Under the pieces are notes generated by a model, which saw nothing but the letters and a program-made list of their open reading frames with translations, did not search any database and was not told the DNA's origin. The position numbers and the translations under genes are program-made. Of a stretch of DNA of 64,000 nt, positions 1 through 8,190 are shown piece after piece (within the stretch, counting starts at the first letter, position 1; every line of letters begins with the position of its first letter). The stretch lies in the NCBI RefSeq assembly GCF_026015965.1, contig NZ_CP110383.1:186001-250000 (forward strand), given 5' to 3'. The stretch is from Selenomonas sputigena. Its GTDB lineage: Bacteria; Bacillota; Negativicutes; Selenomonadales; Selenomonadaceae.

Positions 1-312
1 ACGATTATCGAGGGGCCTTTTTTTGCCGATGGAACGGGAAATCATGATCCTGCCGGCTACAACTTCGCCGAGGTTTTTATCAAAAACTATCTCGATATCC
101 TGACGGCATGCGTCGAGATTCCACCGGAGCAGATGACGATGGAAAAGAAGCGGCTGATGGAGCAGATGATTTTTCCTTGGTGCGAGAAGATCAAGAGGGA
201 AAAACTCGATCTTTCCCTGGAAGGAATCTTCGACATCGTGCGTGATTATTACGGGAATGAATCATACTATGCACAGGTCGTTTCGATACTCAGAGACAAT
301 ATATTGAAATGA
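1..312 (+). CDS. C-terminal end of a modular glycosyltransferase (5' truncated by window)
   Basis: The frame is open from base 1 to a TGA at 310-312 and gives 103 residues. They match the C-terminal tails of the complete paralogues downstream: a FAEVFIKNY segment, an EKKRLMEQ-type helix, then a SLEGIFDIVRDYYG-type motif close to the stop. This is therefore the end of another member of the tandem family, and its GT2 catalytic part lies outside the window. Function is inferred only from the paralogues, namely transfer of sugars to a surface glycan or glycoprotein. The IS110-type element lies immediately downstream. Confidence 0.85.
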   Translation, partial: TIIEGPFFADGTGNHDPAGYNFAEVFIKNYLDILTACVEIPPEQMTMEKKRLMEQMIFPWCEKIKREKLDLSLEGIFDIVRDYYGNESYYAQVVSILRDNILK

Positions 313-450
313 TCCGAACATGTGATTTAAGCCTGCAAATAAAAAGTCAAGCCCTTAGATGAAAAAAGATGAGGAGTTGTGGCAAGTGGAATTTGAGCAA
401 CACAAATAGGTCGCCGCAGGAGCGCCGACCAAAGGGACGGTAGTGAAATG
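313..450. other. Noncoding flank, transposase-distal end of the IS110-type element
   Basis: These 138 bases separate the glycosyltransferase stop from the transposase stop. No ORF is convincing. A GC-rich hairpin (GGTCG...CGACC, arms with inner CGC/GCG pairs) sits at 409-430. It could be a transposase terminator or part of the element's right end. The exact boundary of the insertion cannot be fixed from one copy. Confidence 0.4.
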
Positions 451-1662
451 CTATTCTTGTTCTTTGGAAAGGCTTGCCAAATACTCATTTACGCGCCCGT
501 AGTAGATGCGCAGGAACTTATTCGCTCCTGCCGTCATATAGACGTAGTAAGGCTTTCCCTCGGAGCGTTTCTTGTCCATGAAGTTGTAGACTGCATCATC
601 GGGAGAACGCATCAAGAGTCCTGAAACAATCTGAAACAGTGCCTTTCGAAGATGCGGAGAACCTGCCTTGGATGTCTTGTTGCTCTTTAACTGCATTGTC
701 CCTGACTGTTTTGCCCCGGGATCAACGCCCGCGAAAGCAGTCAACGAGCCGCGCCGAGGAAAACGGGTGATGTCGCCGATCTCTGCGATCAGCTGGCTTG
801 CAAGTGTCGGACCGACACCGTTCATGTCAATCACAACGGGGTATTCCGGCAGCTGCTCGGCAAGAGCGACCATCTGCGTGCGCAAGGCTTCTACTGTCTT
901 AGACAGTACATTGAGCTGGGCGATGGAGGTCTGCACCAACATCTTCGTCGTCTTGTCCATCGGGAGCATCGCAATGAGATCCTTTGCCTTTTCCATGAGC
1001 AGCCTCGGTTTGTCCGGCTGGAAGTTGTAGCCGTGGCGATGACACCATTTGCGGTAACGCTCTGTAAAGGTACTGAGGCTCATAGAGCAGACATAATCGA
1101 CGTGCCAAAACGCACGTACATAATCCACCCATTTCTGCGAGCCATCCGCTCTGGCAGGGCTTTCAAAATAGGTGTTGGCACCGGGATAGACCTGATCGAT
1201 GAGCGCGATGAGATTGTTCTTGCAGGCAGTCTTCTGCTTCATGCAGAAGGCAAACTGTCGATTCAAGGTTTTGAGTTGTGTACGTGTGGTATCCATGCCT
1301 GTATGCTGACGCAAATCGCACCAATTGTCAAGGGCATACCGCGCAATCTTCTTGGCATCGGCTTTATCCGTCTTGACCTTGCGCAGCGTGTTATTCCCAA
1401 AGTCCTTGATGAGCTTAGGATTGACGGCGGTGACGAAAAGATCGGAGGCGGCAAGCCGTTGGAGCAGCGGCTCGTAGTAACGTCCTGTGTGCTCCATGAC
1501 GATGCGCGTATCTCCACCAAGAGTGTGGGCAAAGGAGATGAGTTCCTTAATGCCGCTCTTGGTGTGGAGCACCTCGAAGGGGCGAGCAAGGAGCTTTCCA
1601 CCGGGCTGGAGTGCAGCGACCATGCTTTTGCCCTTGGAGACATCAATACCGACAGCGTTCAT
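451..1662 (-). CDS. IS110-family transposase (DEDD recombinase)
   Basis: The protein has 403 residues. The N-terminal RuvC-like DEDD domain opens with GIDVSKGKS (Asp7) and carries the EHTGRYYEP segment and a KTDKADAKKIARY motif. The C-terminal Transposase_20 domain has the helix-hairpin-helix-like GVGPTLASQLIAEIGD followed by FAGVDPGAKQSG, the region that carries the serine nucleophile in this family. I start at the ATG at 1662-1660, which is preceded by a strong GGAGGGATT ribosome site; an upstream in-frame start at 1695 has none. Length is normal for IS110 and the frame is intact, so the element may be active. Known IS110 relatives use a bridge (seek) RNA encoded in a noncoding end. Confidence 0.93.
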   Translation of the reverse strand: MNAVGIDVSKGKSMVAALQPGGKLLARPFEVLHTKSGIKELISFAHTLGGDTRIVMEHTGRYYEPLLQRLAASDLFVTAVNPKLIKDFGNNTLRKVKTDKADAKKIARYALDNWCDLRQHTGMDTTRTQLKTLNRQFAFCMKQKTACKNNLIALIDQVYPGANTYFESPARADGSQKWVDYVRAFWHVDYVCSMSLSTFTERYRKWCHRHGYNFQPDKPRLLMEKAKDLIAMLPMDKTTKMLVQTSIAQLNVLSKTVEALRTQMVALAEQLPEYPVVIDMNGVGPTLASQLIAEIGDITRFPRRGSLTAFAGVDPGAKQSGTMQLKSNKTSKAGSPHLRKALFQIVSGLLMRSPDDAVYNFMDKKRSEGKPYYVYMTAGANKFLRIYYGRVNEYLASLSKEQE

Positions 1663-1936
1663 GTGAATCCCTCCAAAACAATAGATTTGTAGCAATGGTA
1701 AACCAAACTCCTCATTGCCGATTCGATCTATTGAGGGTTGACACGAACGTGCAGAAGCGCAGTTCTACCTGCATAAAACGAACTGCTGGGAATGGGAGGA
1801 TGGATGACGGACTTAATTGCGGACGTAACGTTCCAGGAATCGCGCGTCAGACCAATGCACTCTCATTCTACAGCTTAGGTAATGAGGTAGACAAGGGGCG
1901 GTCGCGTACCGCTTCCCTGGTCTATAAATCTATTGT
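1663..1936 (-). ncRNA. Candidate IS110 noncoding end / bridge-RNA region bounded by an inverted repeat
   Basis: The 274 bases upstream of the transposase start hold no credible gene. A 15-bp inverted repeat (ACAATAGATTTGTAG at 1678-1692 against CTATAAATCTATTGT at 1922-1936, 14 of 15 pairs) brackets the region. In IS110 elements of the IS621 type the bridge RNA is encoded upstream of the transposase, which is where this lies. That this stretch encodes such an RNA is inference from position only. Confidence 0.35.
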
Positions 1937-2130
1937 AATAGGAATCGAATACTCCCCGTACATCCTTTTTCGGCAGCGTATGGATGCGTTGCGCGGGATT
2001 TCCTGCCTGGGAAAGCGCGGCAGAAGGAAAAGGCGTTGCAGAAGAATCTTCGGATCAATGCGCTGTCGCCGCAGTAGTCATTTGGATGACGGCATGGAAT
2101 CAGTGAGAGATTTGTTTAGGAGAGAGAAGA
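1937..2130. other. Intergenic region upstream of the first complete glycosyltransferase gene
   Basis: There is no recognisable gene. Short open stretches in this interval have no ribosome site or recognisable protein. The final bases hold the AGGAGAG ribosome site for the gene at 2131. The left boundary of the IS element probably lies near 1936-2000. Confidence 0.3.
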
Positions 2131-5094
2131 ATGAGCCATAAGACGAGCATCATTATTCTGAGTTACAACACATTGGACCTTCTGCAGCTCTGCATCAAAA
2201 GCATACGCGAATATACTGAGGAAGGAACGTACGAAATCGTTGTCATCGAGAATGGCTCGAAGGACGGATCGGCCGAGTGGCTCAAGGAACAGGATGATAT
2301 TAAAGGCGTTTACAACGAGGAGAATCAAGGTTTCCCCAAGGGGTGCAATCAAGGGCTTGAGATTGCGACGGGAACGGATTTGCTGCTTCTTAAGAGCGAT
2401 ACCGTAGTCACGAAGAACTGGTTGAAGAATTTGCGCTGCGCCCTTTACAGCAGCCCAAAGGTCGGTGCTGTGAGCTGCGTTACGAACTGCTGCTCCAACG
2501 GCCAACAGATTGAGACAAGCTATAAAAGCATAGAGGATATGCAGGCGTTCGCCGCAGACTACAATAAGTCGAATCCCATGCTTTGGGAGAAAAAAACAAC
2601 GCTTGTGGGCTTTTGCTATCTCTTCAAGAGAGAAATTTTCCATAAGATAGGCTTCCTCGATGAACAGTTCAGCCCCGGTAACTTCGAGGATGATGATTAC
2701 TCTTTGCGTATCTTGCAGCAGGGCTATGATCTGCTCGTCTGCCGCGATACTTTCATCCATCATTTTGGTCATGCGAGTTTCTCCCAAGGATACGACGATC
2801 AAGATGAGGCAGAAAAAGCCAAACGCTTTCAAGCTTTGAATGAACGAAACGCAGCCTTGTTTTTAAAAAAATGGCATGTATCTGAGATGTATAAGGTTAT
2901 GGATGTGGAAGAACTTCGCCGCTGCCTGCAGAATCAAGAAGGTGCAGGGAAACCGGTTTATGAGCACTATCCCTCAAAAGAAAAAAAGATCGCCGTAATC
3001 ATCCGCAAAAGTCACGCGGGACGCTATGAAGTTTGCATGGAAACCCTAAAAAATGTGAAGTGGCCGCAAGGATATGATGTGCAGGCGTTCACTCTGGATG
3101 CGGCAAAGCCTTATGCAGCGCAGGTCAACGAAATTTTGACGGAAACGGATGCCAAGTACAAAGTCTACATCAATGACGAGATGTGCGTCGTTCATCCGCA
3201 AGTGATCGAGGAGATGCTGGCGATTTTTCAAGATGAAAGCATCGGCATGGTTGGCATTCTCGGCAGTCAATCATTGCCCGTGAGCGGCAATCTCATGGAT
3301 TCACCGTATAAGCGTGGCACCGTCTATGTACCGTCGGAAGACGACTTCTCCGAGCTGCGTTTTGGAGATGCGACAGGAGAAGCTGCGGACGTTCGCGGCC
3401 TCCTGCCGTCGTTCTTTGCGACGCAGCGGGACGTTCCTTGGGACGAAGCCTACGAAAAGCAGTATTACGCCGTGCTGGATCATTGCTGCGCGATGGAGGA
3501 CGTTGGTGTGCGCGTCGTCGTTCCCTTGCCCGAAAACATCTGGTGTGCCTGCCAGATGAAAAGCATTTCCTTTGATGCTGATGAAGTTGATCGGAAAAAG
3601 TTTTTGGGAAAATACCATGCATACCTCGACGGCACAGAGCCGAAGGAAATCAGCATGCTCTATGCATGTGGCGAAGGAAGCGAGGTCTGCTCCTGGCAGG
3701 ATTTTTCCCATCCAGAAGGAATTGCCGTCGGCAAGGAGACGCATATCCACAAGACGGCTTTGTGCCGTCTTGCCATATCCAACTTCGCGGGAAAGCCGCG
3801 CATCATCGTCGGTGATTGTTGTGAGATCGGAGATTGCAGCACGCTCGCGGCGGCGCAGTGCATCGAGATTGAAAACGCTGTGAGCGTGGCGGAGAATGTC
3901 CATATCAAGGATTTTGCGTACGATGACAGCGGCATCGGACTATCGCTCAAAGACTGCGAGATCATCGCAAAAGAGAGAGGCGTCCATATTGAGCGCGGCG
4001 TGTGCATTGAGGAGAACGTGTTGATCAAGGGCGCTGTGCGCATCGGGCGCGGCAGCGTCGTGCGCGCGGGAAGCTGTGTGCAGCAGGATATCCCTGCTTA
4101 CTGTATTGCCGAAGGGAGCCCCGCGCGCGTCACTTTCGCTTTTTCGCCGAAATCAGGCAAGTGGTTGCCGACAGCGGGGACGAAGATGCTGAAGAGGCTG
4201 CTCGCAGAAAGAGAAAAGACGCCGCCGCTTCTCACCGTTTCCTTCATCACCTACAATCGCAGCAAATACTTGAGGCGGTCGCTGCCATGCGTATTGAACC
4301 AGCTCGGCAACGACCCGCTGGCGGAAATCCTCGTCTCGGACAATGCCTCGACGGATGATACGCATCTCTTTGTCGAAGAGATGCAGAAGACGTACAGGAA
4401 TCTTCGCTACCACTGCAACGAGAAGAATATCGGCACAGAGGCGAACCTTCATCGGGCGATTTTGGAAAGCAAGGGCGAGTACGTGCTCGTCGCAGGGGAT
4501 GACGATTACTTTGTCGACGGTTCTTTGCTGATGCTCCTGAGTAGCATCGTCCGCTATCGTGAGAGCGCTCTCTTTTATCTGGGACAAGGCGATGGCCCTC
4601 TGCACATATATAAGGATGCGGGGTGCTTGGCCTATATCGCAAGGGTGAGCTATCAGATGACATGGGACACTGCGATCGTCATGCGCCGCGAGCTGTACGC
4701 ACGGATTCCGGAGCCGCACAAGTATGATGCCACACGTCTGCCGCAAGTCTATCTGCAGTTGGAAATGCTGAAGCAAAAGCCGGAATTCACCATACTTCAT
4801 GGGAATTTCTTCCTGGAGGAAACAGGGAACTGCCAGCCGGACGGCTACGATTTCGCTGAGATATTCATCAAGAATTATTTCGACATCCTGCAGGATGTTG
4901 TCGATCTGCCGCCCGATCGGCTTTCCAATGATAAGAAATGGGTCATGGAGCGGCTGATCATCCCCCGTTGCAGGAAGATCAGAGAAAAGCATATAAATTT
5001 GTCCTTGGAGGGTATTCTTCCGCTCATCCGAGAGTACTACGGCAAAGAGCCGTACTACGCGCAGCTCGTCGAATTGTTCAAGAGCATGTTGTAG
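2131..5094 (+). CDS. Four-domain glycosyltransferase: GT2 - StrF-like GT - beta-helix acyltransferase-like - GT2
   Basis: The protein has 987 residues. Residues 1-250 form a GT2 domain (IIILSYN 7-13; KSDT with Asp90 at the DXD position, where the paralogue at 10508 has NSDT; FEDDDYSLRIL near 186). Residues 285-480 resemble the StrF/Glyco_tranf_2_5 family (DAKYKVYINDE, GMVGILGSQSLP). Residues 533-670 form a left-handed beta-helix with hexapeptide turns ending in the acyltransferase-type AGSCVQQDIPAYCIAEGSPAR. Residues 698-987 form a second GT2 domain (FITYNRS, SDNAST near 737, AGDDDYF near 788). The likely role is building and perhaps acylating a surface glycan or glycoprotein; donor and acceptor are unknown. 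No signal peptide is seen, so it should act in the cytoplasm. The start follows AGGAGAG. Confidence 0.85.
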   Translation: MSHKTSIIILSYNTLDLLQLCIKSIREYTEEGTYEIVVIENGSKDGSAEWLKEQDDIKGVYNEENQGFPKGCNQGLEIATGTDLLLLKSDTVVTKNWLKNLRCALYSSPKVGAVSCVTNCCSNGQQIETSYKSIEDMQAFAADYNKSNPMLWEKKTTLVGFCYLFKREIFHKIGFLDEQFSPGNFEDDDYSLRILQQGYDLLVCRDTFIHHFGHASFSQGYDDQDEAEKAKRFQALNERNAALFLKKWHVSEMYKVMDVEELRRCLQNQEGAGKPVYEHYPSKEKKIAVIIRKSHAGRYEVCMETLKNVKWPQGYDVQAFTLDAAKPYAAQVNEILTETDAKYKVYINDEMCVVHPQVIEEMLAIFQDESIGMVGILGSQSLPVSGNLMDSPYKRGTVYVPSEDDFSELRFGDATGEAADVRGLLPSFFATQRDVPWDEAYEKQYYAVLDHCCAMEDVGVRVVVPLPENIWCACQMKSISFDADEVDRKKFLGKYHAYLDGTEPKEISMLYACGEGSEVCSWQDFSHPEGIAVGKETHIHKTALCRLAISNFAGKPRIIVGDCCEIGDCSTLAAAQCIEIENAVSVAENVHIKDFAYDDSGIGLSLKDCEIIAKERGVHIERGVCIEENVLIKGAVRIGRGSVVRAGSCVQQDIPAYCIAEGSPARVTFAFSPKSGKWLPTAGTKMLKRLLAEREKTPPLLTVSFITYNRSKYLRRSLPCVLNQLGNDPLAEILVSDNASTDDTHLFVEEMQKTYRNLRYHCNEKNIGTEANLHRAILESKGEYVLVAGDDDYFVDGSLLMLLSSIVRYRESALFYLGQGDGPLHIYKDAGCLAYIARVSYQMTWDTAIVMRRELYARIPEPHKYDATRLPQVYLQLEMLKQKPEFTILHGNFFLEETGNCQPDGYDFAEIFIKNYFDILQDVVDLPPDRLSNDKKWVMERLIIPRCRKIREKHINLSLEGILPLIREYYGKEPYYAQLVELFKSML

Positions 5095-5123
5095 GAACAG
5101 AAGCGTTGAGCGATAATCGTGCA

Positions 5124-5152
5124 TTGACGATAAATATACGGCGGAGTATGCT
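5124..5152 (+). promoter_or_regulatory. Predicted sigma-A-type promoter for the cytidylyltransferase gene
   Basis: TTGACG at 5124-5129 and TATGCT at 5147-5152 are separated by 17 bases, 67 bases upstream of the TTG start at 5220. This suggests a transcription start inside the glycosyltransferase array. Confidence 0.45.
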
Positions 5153-5219
5153 ACTAGATGTCAGCGGCAGGTAGTAATGAGATTTTCGGCGATATGCGAT
5201 CAACAAAGGAGATGAAGAT

Positions 5220-5993
5220 TTGAAAACAGTGCTTTTGGCGGGCGGATTCGGTACGCGAATCACCGAGGAGTCGGAAAGACGACCCAAGCCCATGGTGGAG
5301 ATCGGCGGCATGCCGATCCTCTGGCACATCATGAAGGGATACAGCTATTTTGGCTTCAACGATTTCATTATATGCGCGGGCTACAAACAGCATATGATCA
5401 AGGAATGGTTCGCTGACTACTTCCTGCATACGTCCGACATCACGTTCGATTTCACGCAGGAAAACCGCATGATCGTGCACAACCAGCATACGGAGCCGTG
5501 GAAGGTTACGATCGTCGATACGGGACTCGATACCTTGACGGGCGGGCGCATCCGCCGCATTCGCAAGTATGTGGGGGATGAGACGTTCATGATGACATAC
5601 GGCGACGGCGTGGCGGATGTCGATATCGGTGAACTTGTGCGCTTTCACAAGGCGCACGGCAAGGCAGCGACCTTGACGGCGATCATGCAAAAACAGCAGA
5701 AGGGCATCCTGGACATCGGCTTTGATAATTCCGTGCATGCTTTTCGTGAGAAGGCTATGGAGGACAGCGCGCCGATCAACGCGGGCTACATGGTGCTTGA
5801 GCCTTCCGTTTTTGAATTGATCGAGGATGATTCTACGGTGTTCGAACAGAGGCCGTTGGAGGAGTTGGCGAAGAAAAGCGAGCTCAAGTGCTATCTGCAC
5901 AGCGGTTTCTGGCAGTGCATGGATACGCTGCGCGAAAAGATTTTGCTCGAGCGCTTGTGGCAAAGCGGCAAAGCGCCTTGGAAGCTCTGGTGA
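5220..5993 (+). CDS. rfbF: Glucose-1-phosphate cytidylyltransferase
   Basis: The 257-residue enzyme makes CDP-glucose from CTP and glucose-1-phosphate (EC 2.7.7.33), the entry to CDP-deoxy and CDP-branched sugars. It carries the nucleotidyltransferase signature LAGGFGTR (6-13), RPKPM (22-26), a TYGDGVADVD metal-binding segment, and the family's NAGYMVLEP and GFWQCMDTLREK motifs. The start is a TTG behind AAAGGAG. It lies between two modular glycosyltransferases. The usual partners (CDP-glucose 4,6-dehydratase, the C3 deoxygenase) are not in the window and may lie upstream. Confidence 0.93.
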   Translation: MKTVLLAGGFGTRITEESERRPKPMVEIGGMPILWHIMKGYSYFGFNDFIICAGYKQHMIKEWFADYFLHTSDITFDFTQENRMIVHNQHTEPWKVTIVDTGLDTLTGGRIRRIRKYVGDETFMMTYGDGVADVDIGELVRFHKAHGKAATLTAIMQKQQKGILDIGFDNSVHAFREKAMEDSAPINAGYMVLEPSVFELIEDDSTVFEQRPLEELAKKSELKCYLHSGFWQCMDTLREKILLERLWQSGKAPWKLW

Positions 5994-6028
5994 CTTTCAG
6001 TGATGGATGTTTGCAGGAAGGGAATGAT

Positions 6029-8173
6029 ATGAAAAAAGAAAAGAAAGTTGCATTTTTCGTACGTAAGTCGAATGAGGCGCTTTACCGCACCTGTTTGGAA
6101 TCGCTGCAGGCGCTTCATCTGCCTGCGGGATATGAGGCGGAACTTTTTACGTTGACAGCGGGAAAGCCGTATGCTGTGCAGGCGAACAAAGCATTGGCTC
6201 TTTCCGATGCCAAATACAAGATCTATATCAATGATGATATGTGTCTTGTTCAGCCCCGGTTCTTTGGAGAATTGCTGGCAATCTTCAAGAACGCCGCCGT
6301 CGGTATGATTGGAGCATGGGGCAGTCAGTCCTTGCCTGTGGACGGCAATGTGCTGTCTTCTGTCTATAAGCGCGGCGCTGTCTATGTGCCGGCGGAAGAT
6401 GGCTTCTCCGAGCTGCGCTTTGGAGAAGCGACGGGAAAGGCCGCAGACGTTCGCTGCATTCTGCCGTCCTTCTTTGCGACACAATGGGACATCTCTTGGG
6501 ATGAATCTTATGAAAAGCAGTATTACGCTGTGCTGGCACATTGCCGCGCCTTTGAGGAAGAGGGGGGCAGGATTGTCGTTCCTCTGACTAAGAATATCTG
6601 GTGCGCCTATCAAGTGAAGGACATCTCCTTCGATGGATCTGAAGCTGATCGGAAAAAGTTTTTTACGAGGTATCATTCCTATATCGACGGCACGGAGCCG
6701 AAGGGAATCAGCACACTCTATGCGTGCGGCGAGGGAAGCGAGATTCCTTCATGGAAGGAATTTTCCCATCCCGAGGGGATCGCCGTCGGCAGGGAGACGC
6801 ACATCCACAAGACGGCTATGTGCCGCTTTGTCATGCCCAATTTCACGGGAAAGCCCCGCATCATCGTTGGCGATCGGTGTGAAATTGGAGCTTGCAGTAC
6901 CCTTGCGGCGGTGAACCGCATCGTGCTGGAAAACACTGTGCGTGTAGCGGAGAATGTCCATATCAAGGATTATGTGCATGATGACAGAGACATAGGACTT
7001 TCATTCAAAGATCGTGCAATCATCGCGGCAGAGAGCGGCATCCAGATCGAGCGCGGCGTGCGCATCGAAGAGAACGTGCTGATCAGGGGTGCTGTGCACA
7101 TCGGCCGCGGCAGCATCGTGCGAGCGGGAAGTACCGTAGAATCGGACATTCCTGCCTATTGTATCGCCGAAGGGAGCCCTGCGCGCGTTGTCGCAGCCTT
7201 TTCTCCGAAGGCTGGGAAGTGGCTGCCTACAGCGGGGGAAAAGGCTCTGGAAAGGGTACGCGCAGAACGGGAGAAGACGCCGCCGCTTCTTACCGTTGCC
7301 TTCATTACCTATAACCGCAGTGAATATTTGAAGAAGTCCCTGCGATGTGTTCTGCAGCAGCTTGGAAACGACGAGCTGGTGGAAGTCCTCGTTTCGGACA
7401 ATGTCTCGACGGATGACACAAAGGCGTTTGTCCAAAAGATGCAGAAAACGTACAAAAATTTGCGCTACCACTGTAACGAGGAGAATATCGGTGCGGAGGG
7501 GAATATCCATCGAGCGATTCAAGAAAGCAGGGGCGAGTATGTACTCGTTGCGGGCGATGATGATTACTTTGCCGACGGCGCACTGCTTTTCCTGCTCAGC
7601 AACATTGTCCGATATAGGGGATCGGCGCTCTTCTTTTTGGGAAACAACTTCGATTCCTACGAAGTGCAGCGAGGTTCGGGCTGCGCGGAATATATCGCAA
7701 GTGTGGGCTTCTTCGTGACGTGGATCAGCGGTATCGTCCTGCAGCGCACATTGTACGATCTCATAGAGAATCCGCAAAAATACGATGATACGCATATACC
7801 GCAGGTATATCTGCAAATAGAGATATTGAAGCGAAATCCGAAGTTTGTTGTATTGTATGGAACTTTCATCCTTAAAGCGTCGGGGGATAGAGCGCCGGCC
7901 GGCGTGAACTTCGCCGAGGTGTTCATCAAGCATTACCTTGATATGCTGCAGTTTGAGGCAAAAATCCCGCAGGAATTGCTGTCTGCGGAAAAAAAGCGCT
8001 TGATGGAGAACCATGTGTATCTGTGGCTCGCTAGAATAAGGGGAGAGCACATAGATGTCTCCCTCGACGGATTTTTTGATATTGTTGAGACGTATTATAA
8101 GGATGAGCCATACTATGAAGATGTTCTTGCGACATTAAATGGAATCGTGCAAATCACCGGCAGTGAAATGTAA
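6029..8173 (+). CDS. Three-domain glycosyltransferase: StrF-like GT - beta-helix acyltransferase-like - GT2
   Basis: The protein has 714 residues. It lacks the N-terminal GT2 domain of its neighbours and begins directly at the StrF-like domain (KKVAFFVRKSNEA; DAKYKIYINDDM; GMIGAWGSQSLP). A left-handed beta-helix follows at about 250-385 (ENVHIKDY, RIEENVLIRGAV, AGSTVESDIPAYCIAEGSPAR), then a C-terminal GT2 domain from about 416 (FITYNRS, AGDDDYF). I start at the ATG at 6029 behind AGGAAGGGA; the frame is open further upstream, but only inside rfbF. The gene begins 35 bases after rfbF ends, so the two are probably cotranscribed. Substrates are unknown. Confidence 0.85.
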   Translation: MKKEKKVAFFVRKSNEALYRTCLESLQALHLPAGYEAELFTLTAGKPYAVQANKALALSDAKYKIYINDDMCLVQPRFFGELLAIFKNAAVGMIGAWGSQSLPVDGNVLSSVYKRGAVYVPAEDGFSELRFGEATGKAADVRCILPSFFATQWDISWDESYEKQYYAVLAHCRAFEEEGGRIVVPLTKNIWCAYQVKDISFDGSEADRKKFFTRYHSYIDGTEPKGISTLYACGEGSEIPSWKEFSHPEGIAVGRETHIHKTAMCRFVMPNFTGKPRIIVGDRCEIGACSTLAAVNRIVLENTVRVAENVHIKDYVHDDRDIGLSFKDRAIIAAESGIQIERGVRIEENVLIRGAVHIGRGSIVRAGSTVESDIPAYCIAEGSPARVVAAFSPKAGKWLPTAGEKALERVRAEREKTPPLLTVAFITYNRSEYLKKSLRCVLQQLGNDELVEVLVSDNVSTDDTKAFVQKMQKTYKNLRYHCNEENIGAEGNIHRAIQESRGEYVLVAGDDDYFADGALLFLLSNIVRYRGSALFFLGNNFDSYEVQRGSGCAEYIASVGFFVTWISGIVLQRTLYDLIENPQKYDDTHIPQVYLQIEILKRNPKFVVLYGTFILKASGDRAPAGVNFAEVFIKHYLDMLQFEAKIPQELLSAEKKRLMENHVYLWLARIRGEHIDVSLDGFFDIVETYYKDEPYYEDVLATLNGIVQITGSEM

Positions 8174-8190
8174 TTTTGGGGGCAGACCAT

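Larger units (their letters stand above)
400..1940 (-). mobile_element. IS110-family insertion sequence (ends approximate)
   Basis: The element is defined by its transposase at 451-1662 and the noncoding sequence on both sides. IS110 elements usually lack classical terminal inverted repeats and leave little or no target duplication, so the ends given are estimates. It sits between two members of the glycosyltransferase array, and intergenic recombination or insertion there fits the repeated, lower-GC character of the locus. Confidence 0.55.

Noticed and set aside
313-450. Target-site duplication of the IS element
   Set aside because: No matching short duplication could be found at the two flanks; IS110 elements often leave none.
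1611-2141. Plus-strand open frame across the IS end and intergenic region
   Set aside because: No ribosome site, no motif, overlaps the transposase start and the candidate RNA region.
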